From the NCBI GenBank assembly GCA_934140355.1, contig CAKPBH010000033.1:1-15196 (forward strand): 15,196 nt of DNA. The letters are read 5' to 3'. Below the pieces are notes generated by a model. That model did not search any database, was not told the DNA's origin, and saw only the letters and a program-made list of their open reading frames with translations. The DNA comes from an uncultured Bacilli bacterium. GTDB lineage: Bacteria; Bacillota_I; Bacilli_A; RF39; UBA660. The first letter of the stretch is position 1. The number at the start of each line of letters is the position of its first letter. A program made the translations under genes and the position numbers. Of the stretch, positions 13,240 through 15,196 are shown piece by piece.

Positions 13240-14940
13240 GCCTTAAAACTGCACGAATTGTTAATGTTTCTAAATAATCAAAAAAACAAAAAAGAATATT
13301 TCAGTAAGAAAGTACAATTTATATCATATATAAAATTTAAATTTTATCATAAAGAATTCTATAAAAACGAAATTGAAATCATTTTAGATTCTCTAGAAGC
13401 ATTATATTATCAAAAAAGAATAGCAGAATTAAAAAGAATCATTACCGAAAAAAAATCTAAACTAAAAGATTTACAATTAGAAAACATGTTCAATCAATAC
13501 ACAGAAGAATCCATGAAAATCTTGAAAAATACCGTTTACAAAAAATATAGCAATAAAAAGTTATATGACGACAAGACCATTAAGAATACAAAAGAATTAA
13601 TAAAGGATTACCCTGTAATTTTAAGCACTACATATTCCTTATTAAATTGCACAAATCCTGGTTTTATGTTCGACTATATGATTATTGATGAATCTTCTCA
13701 AGCCGATTTAATTTCAACTTTTCCATCTCTAACTAGAGCTAAGAATATCGTAATCGTTGGTGATTCAAAACAATTACCTAATATAGTAGATACCAAAAAA
13801 AAGGAAGACTATAACAAAATCTTTAAAAACTATAATATAGATGAGCGTTTTAATTATGCCCAAAATAGCTTACTGGATTCCATAAAAAAAGTTGATAACA
13901 TCCTAGAACCCGTAATATTAAAGGAACACTATAGATGCCATCCCCAAATTATCAATTTCTGCAATAAAAAATTTTATGACGACCAATTAATCATATTATC
14001 AAAATCCACCAACACCACTCCCATAAAACGATATAAATGCGTAAAAGGAAATCATGCTAGAAAAATCAACGAAAGCTGGTTTAATGATAGACAAGCCAAA
14101 GTAATAGAAAATGAAATTATCCCCCAAGAGAAAATAGATATCTACCATGATTCAATCGGAATCATTACCCCATATAAAGAACAAAAGAAATATCTCCAAA
14201 ATATTTTCAAATGCGATAATTTAGCAATTGATACTGTTCATGGCTTTCAAGGACGAGAAAAAAGCACTATTATTTTTAGTACAGTAGCAAATGAAATAAC
14301 CGATTTTTTAGATAAACCCAATTCTATAAATGTTGCGATATCTAGAGCGATAGACAAACTGTACCTTGTAACTCCATATGAATATAAATCAAAAGATAAC
14401 TCAAACATTTCTAATTTAATTAGTTATATTCATTATAATAATTTTGAAGATATTGAAAGCAAAGTTATTTCCATATTTGATTTATTATATAAAGTCAACG
14501 AAAAAGAAAAAAATGCCTATCTAAAAACGCACTTAATATTTTCCAGATTTGATTCTGAAACAATAATGTATAATACCATAAAGGAAATATTAGCACTAGA
14601 TGAGTATAAAACATATTCCGTAAAAGATAGAGTATATCCATTAAGAAAAGTTGTTACAAATAGAGAAATATTAACTGAAGAAGAATTAAAATTTATTAGA
14701 TATAACTCTCACATAGATTTTCTAATATATAATAAATTTGACAAACAACCTGTGCTCGCAATTGAAGTAGATGGCTTTCGTTTCCATAACAGAAAAGAAC
14801 AAATAATAAGAGATAGAAAAAAAGATAGTATATTAGAAAAATGTAATATTCCAGTATTAAGATTTAAAACAAATGAATGTAACGAAAAAGAAAGAATAAT
14901 AACAATGTTAAATAAAATAATATTAGAAAAACAAAGTTAA
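13237..14940 (+). CDS. SF1 helicase C-terminal part plus PD-(D/E)XK (DUF2726/Vsr-like) nuclease domain
   Basis: This is the continuation of the split helicase. It has no own ribosome binding site: the first possible starts (TTG 13258, ATG 13264) lack one, so it is read only through a frame change. Counting TTG 13258 as residue 1, a coiled coil at about 35-75 precedes helicase motif II YMIIDESSQAD 140-150, motif III VGDSKQLPN 167-175, motif IV HYRCHPQIINF 224-234, motif V DTVHGFQGREKSTIIFS 325-341 and motif VI NVAISRAIDKLYLV 358-371. The C-terminus (about 425-560) has the pattern of a DUF2726/Vsr-like PD-(D/E)XK nuclease: Glu434 (SET), HIDF 485-488, AIEVDGFRFH 501-510 with Glu503 and Asp505, then RDRKKDSIL 518-526 and VLRF 533-536. 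All catalytic motifs are intact with no further stop, which argues against long-standing decay. Helicase-Vsr architectures occur in anti-phage systems; a defence role is inferred. Confidence 0.85.
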   Translation, partial: DALKLHELLMFLNNQKNKKEYFSKKVQFISYIKFKFYHKEFYKNEIEIILDSLEALYYQKRIAELKRIITEKKSKLKDLQLENMFNQYTEESMKILKNTVYKKYSNKKLYDDKTIKNTKELIKDYPVILSTTYSLLNCTNPGFMFDYMIIDESSQADLISTFPSLTRAKNIVIVGDSKQLPNIVDTKKKEDYNKIFKNYNIDERFNYAQNSLLDSIKKVDNILEPVILKEHYRCHPQIINFCNKKFYDDQLIILSKSTNTTPIKRYKCVKGNHARKINESWFNDRQAKVIENEIIPQEKIDIYHDSIGIITPYKEQKKYLQNIFKCDNLAIDTVHGFQGREKSTIIFSTVANEITDFLDKPNSINVAISRAIDKLYLVTPYEYKSKDNSNISNLISYIHYNNFEDIESKVISIFDLLYKVNEKEKNAYLKTHLIFSRFDSETIMYNTIKEILALDEYKTYSVKDRVYPLRKVVTNREILTEEELKFIRYNSHIDFLIYNKFDKQPVLAIEVDGFRFHNRKEQIIRDRKKDSILEKCNIPVLRFKTNECNEKERIITMLNKIILEKQS

Positions 14941-15046
14941 TTTTAAATTGATGGTATGATTATCTTTAAGTTCTATGAAAAGAGGAACAATATTTCCTTA
15001 AATTAGATGATAAAAGAAAAATACTGATATAGAGGTAAGCTAGTAG
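14941..15046. other. Non-coding gap after the helicase-nuclease gene
   Basis: No gene can be supported. A short open stretch from ATG 14956 (MIIFKFYEKRNNISLN) ends at TAG 15004-15006 without a ribosome binding site. AAAATACT (15018-15025) pairs with AGTATTTT (15050-15057) as an 8-bp stem with a 24-nt loop, a possible weak terminator for the helicase gene. Confidence 0.4.
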
Positions 15047-15080
15047 ATAAGTATTTTAAGTAAATAAAAAAATACCTCTA
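15030..15080. repeat. Direct repeat copy 2 inside an inverted repeat
   Basis: ATAAGTATTTTAA (15047-15059), GT, AAATAAAAA (15062-15070) matches copy 1 at 12101-12124 in 22 of 24 positions. It lies between the arms of an 8-bp perfect inverted repeat, TAGAGGTA (15030-15037) / TACCTCTA (15073-15080). Copy 1 lacks these arms. This may be the boundary of a mobile segment or a small repeated element. Confidence 0.55.
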
Positions 15081-15123
15081 ATTCTATCAATTCTATAGAA
15101 AAAGAAATTTGCTCAGTTGCAAA

Positions 15124-15196
15124 AGTAAATTCCACTTTGAAGGAGTAAGTTCCACTTTGGATTGAAAAATGTGCACTTAATTGAAAAATTAGGTGT
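15124..15196. repeat. Iterated about 20-bp repeats, possible IS21-type element end (partial)
   Basis: AGTAAATTCCACTTTG (15124-15139) recurs as AGTAAGTTCCACTTTG (15144-15159) at a 20-bp period. ATTGAAAAAT (15161-15170) recurs at 15180-15189, and a third CACTT lies in GTGCACTT (15171-15178). The units can be read as diverged copies of 'CACTT..ATTGAAAAAT'. Ends of IS21-family elements carry multiple transposase-binding repeats of this length, placed before istA. No transposase is within the window, so the identification is tentative. It could instead be a relic or an unrelated regulatory array. Confidence 0.35.

Noticed and set aside
13236..13277. Read-through of TGA as Trp to explain the split helicase
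   Set aside because: Reading through stays in the wrong frame and meets TAA at 13275-13277, so it does not join the two halves; TGA is also a needed stop for the MarR gene.
13258..14940. Downstream helicase half as an independently translated gene
   Set aside because: No ribosome binding site precedes TTG 13258 or ATG 13264, and the product would lack Walker A.
14956..15027. Short open stretch MIIFKFYEKRNNISLN followed past a stop by MIKEKY
   Set aside because: It looks vaguely like a decayed protein fragment but is too short, has no ribosome binding site and no family can be named.

Overview
The window is AT-rich DNA from a low-GC Gram-positive bacterium (Bacillota, or a close mycoplasma-like Bacilli lineage, possibly a gut commensal). 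This rests on the base composition, strong purine-rich ribosome binding sites, sigma-A-type promoters, intrinsic terminators with A-rich left arms, and gene content. TGA is a stop codon here: reading it as Trp would fuse the MarR regulator to the following ABC transporter. All recognised genes are on the + strand.

Layout. 1-54 may be the last codons of an upstream gene. 309-1281 holds a DUF1292-like small protein and an unknown coiled-coil protein that overlap by 8 nt under one good promoter. 1349-3688 is a complete phosphoketolase gene (xfp), isolated between two terminators. 3722-5366 holds a small divergent DUF192-like protein overlapping a membrane-anchored CapA-type phosphoesterase. 5580-6155 is an unknown protein with its own consensus promoter and terminator. 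6478-11098 is a MarR regulator followed by the two halves of a heterodimeric multidrug-type ABC exporter. The two nucleotide-binding domains are asymmetric in complementary ways, and the second half carries an unusually large extracytoplasmic insert. 11210-12004 is a ZIP-family metal transporter starting at TTG.

12213-14940 is the most striking locus: a superfamily 1 (DNA2/NAM7-like) helicase ending in a PD-(D/E)XK, DUF2726/Vsr-like nuclease domain. It is split into two reading frames. The switch needs a +1 shift within 23 nt, and the upstream frame ends exactly at CTT-TGA-C, the heptamer used for programmed +1 frameshifting in prfB (release factor 2). A (TC)4 run and an A6 run in the same interval offer a mutational or phase-variable explanation instead. 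The gene has its own extended -10 promoter and is flanked by two copies of a 24-nt direct repeat. Near the window end are about 20-bp-period repeats that resemble the end of an IS21-type element. Together these suggest a mobile, possibly anti-phage, helicase-nuclease cassette.

No rRNA, tRNA or CRISPR array was seen.
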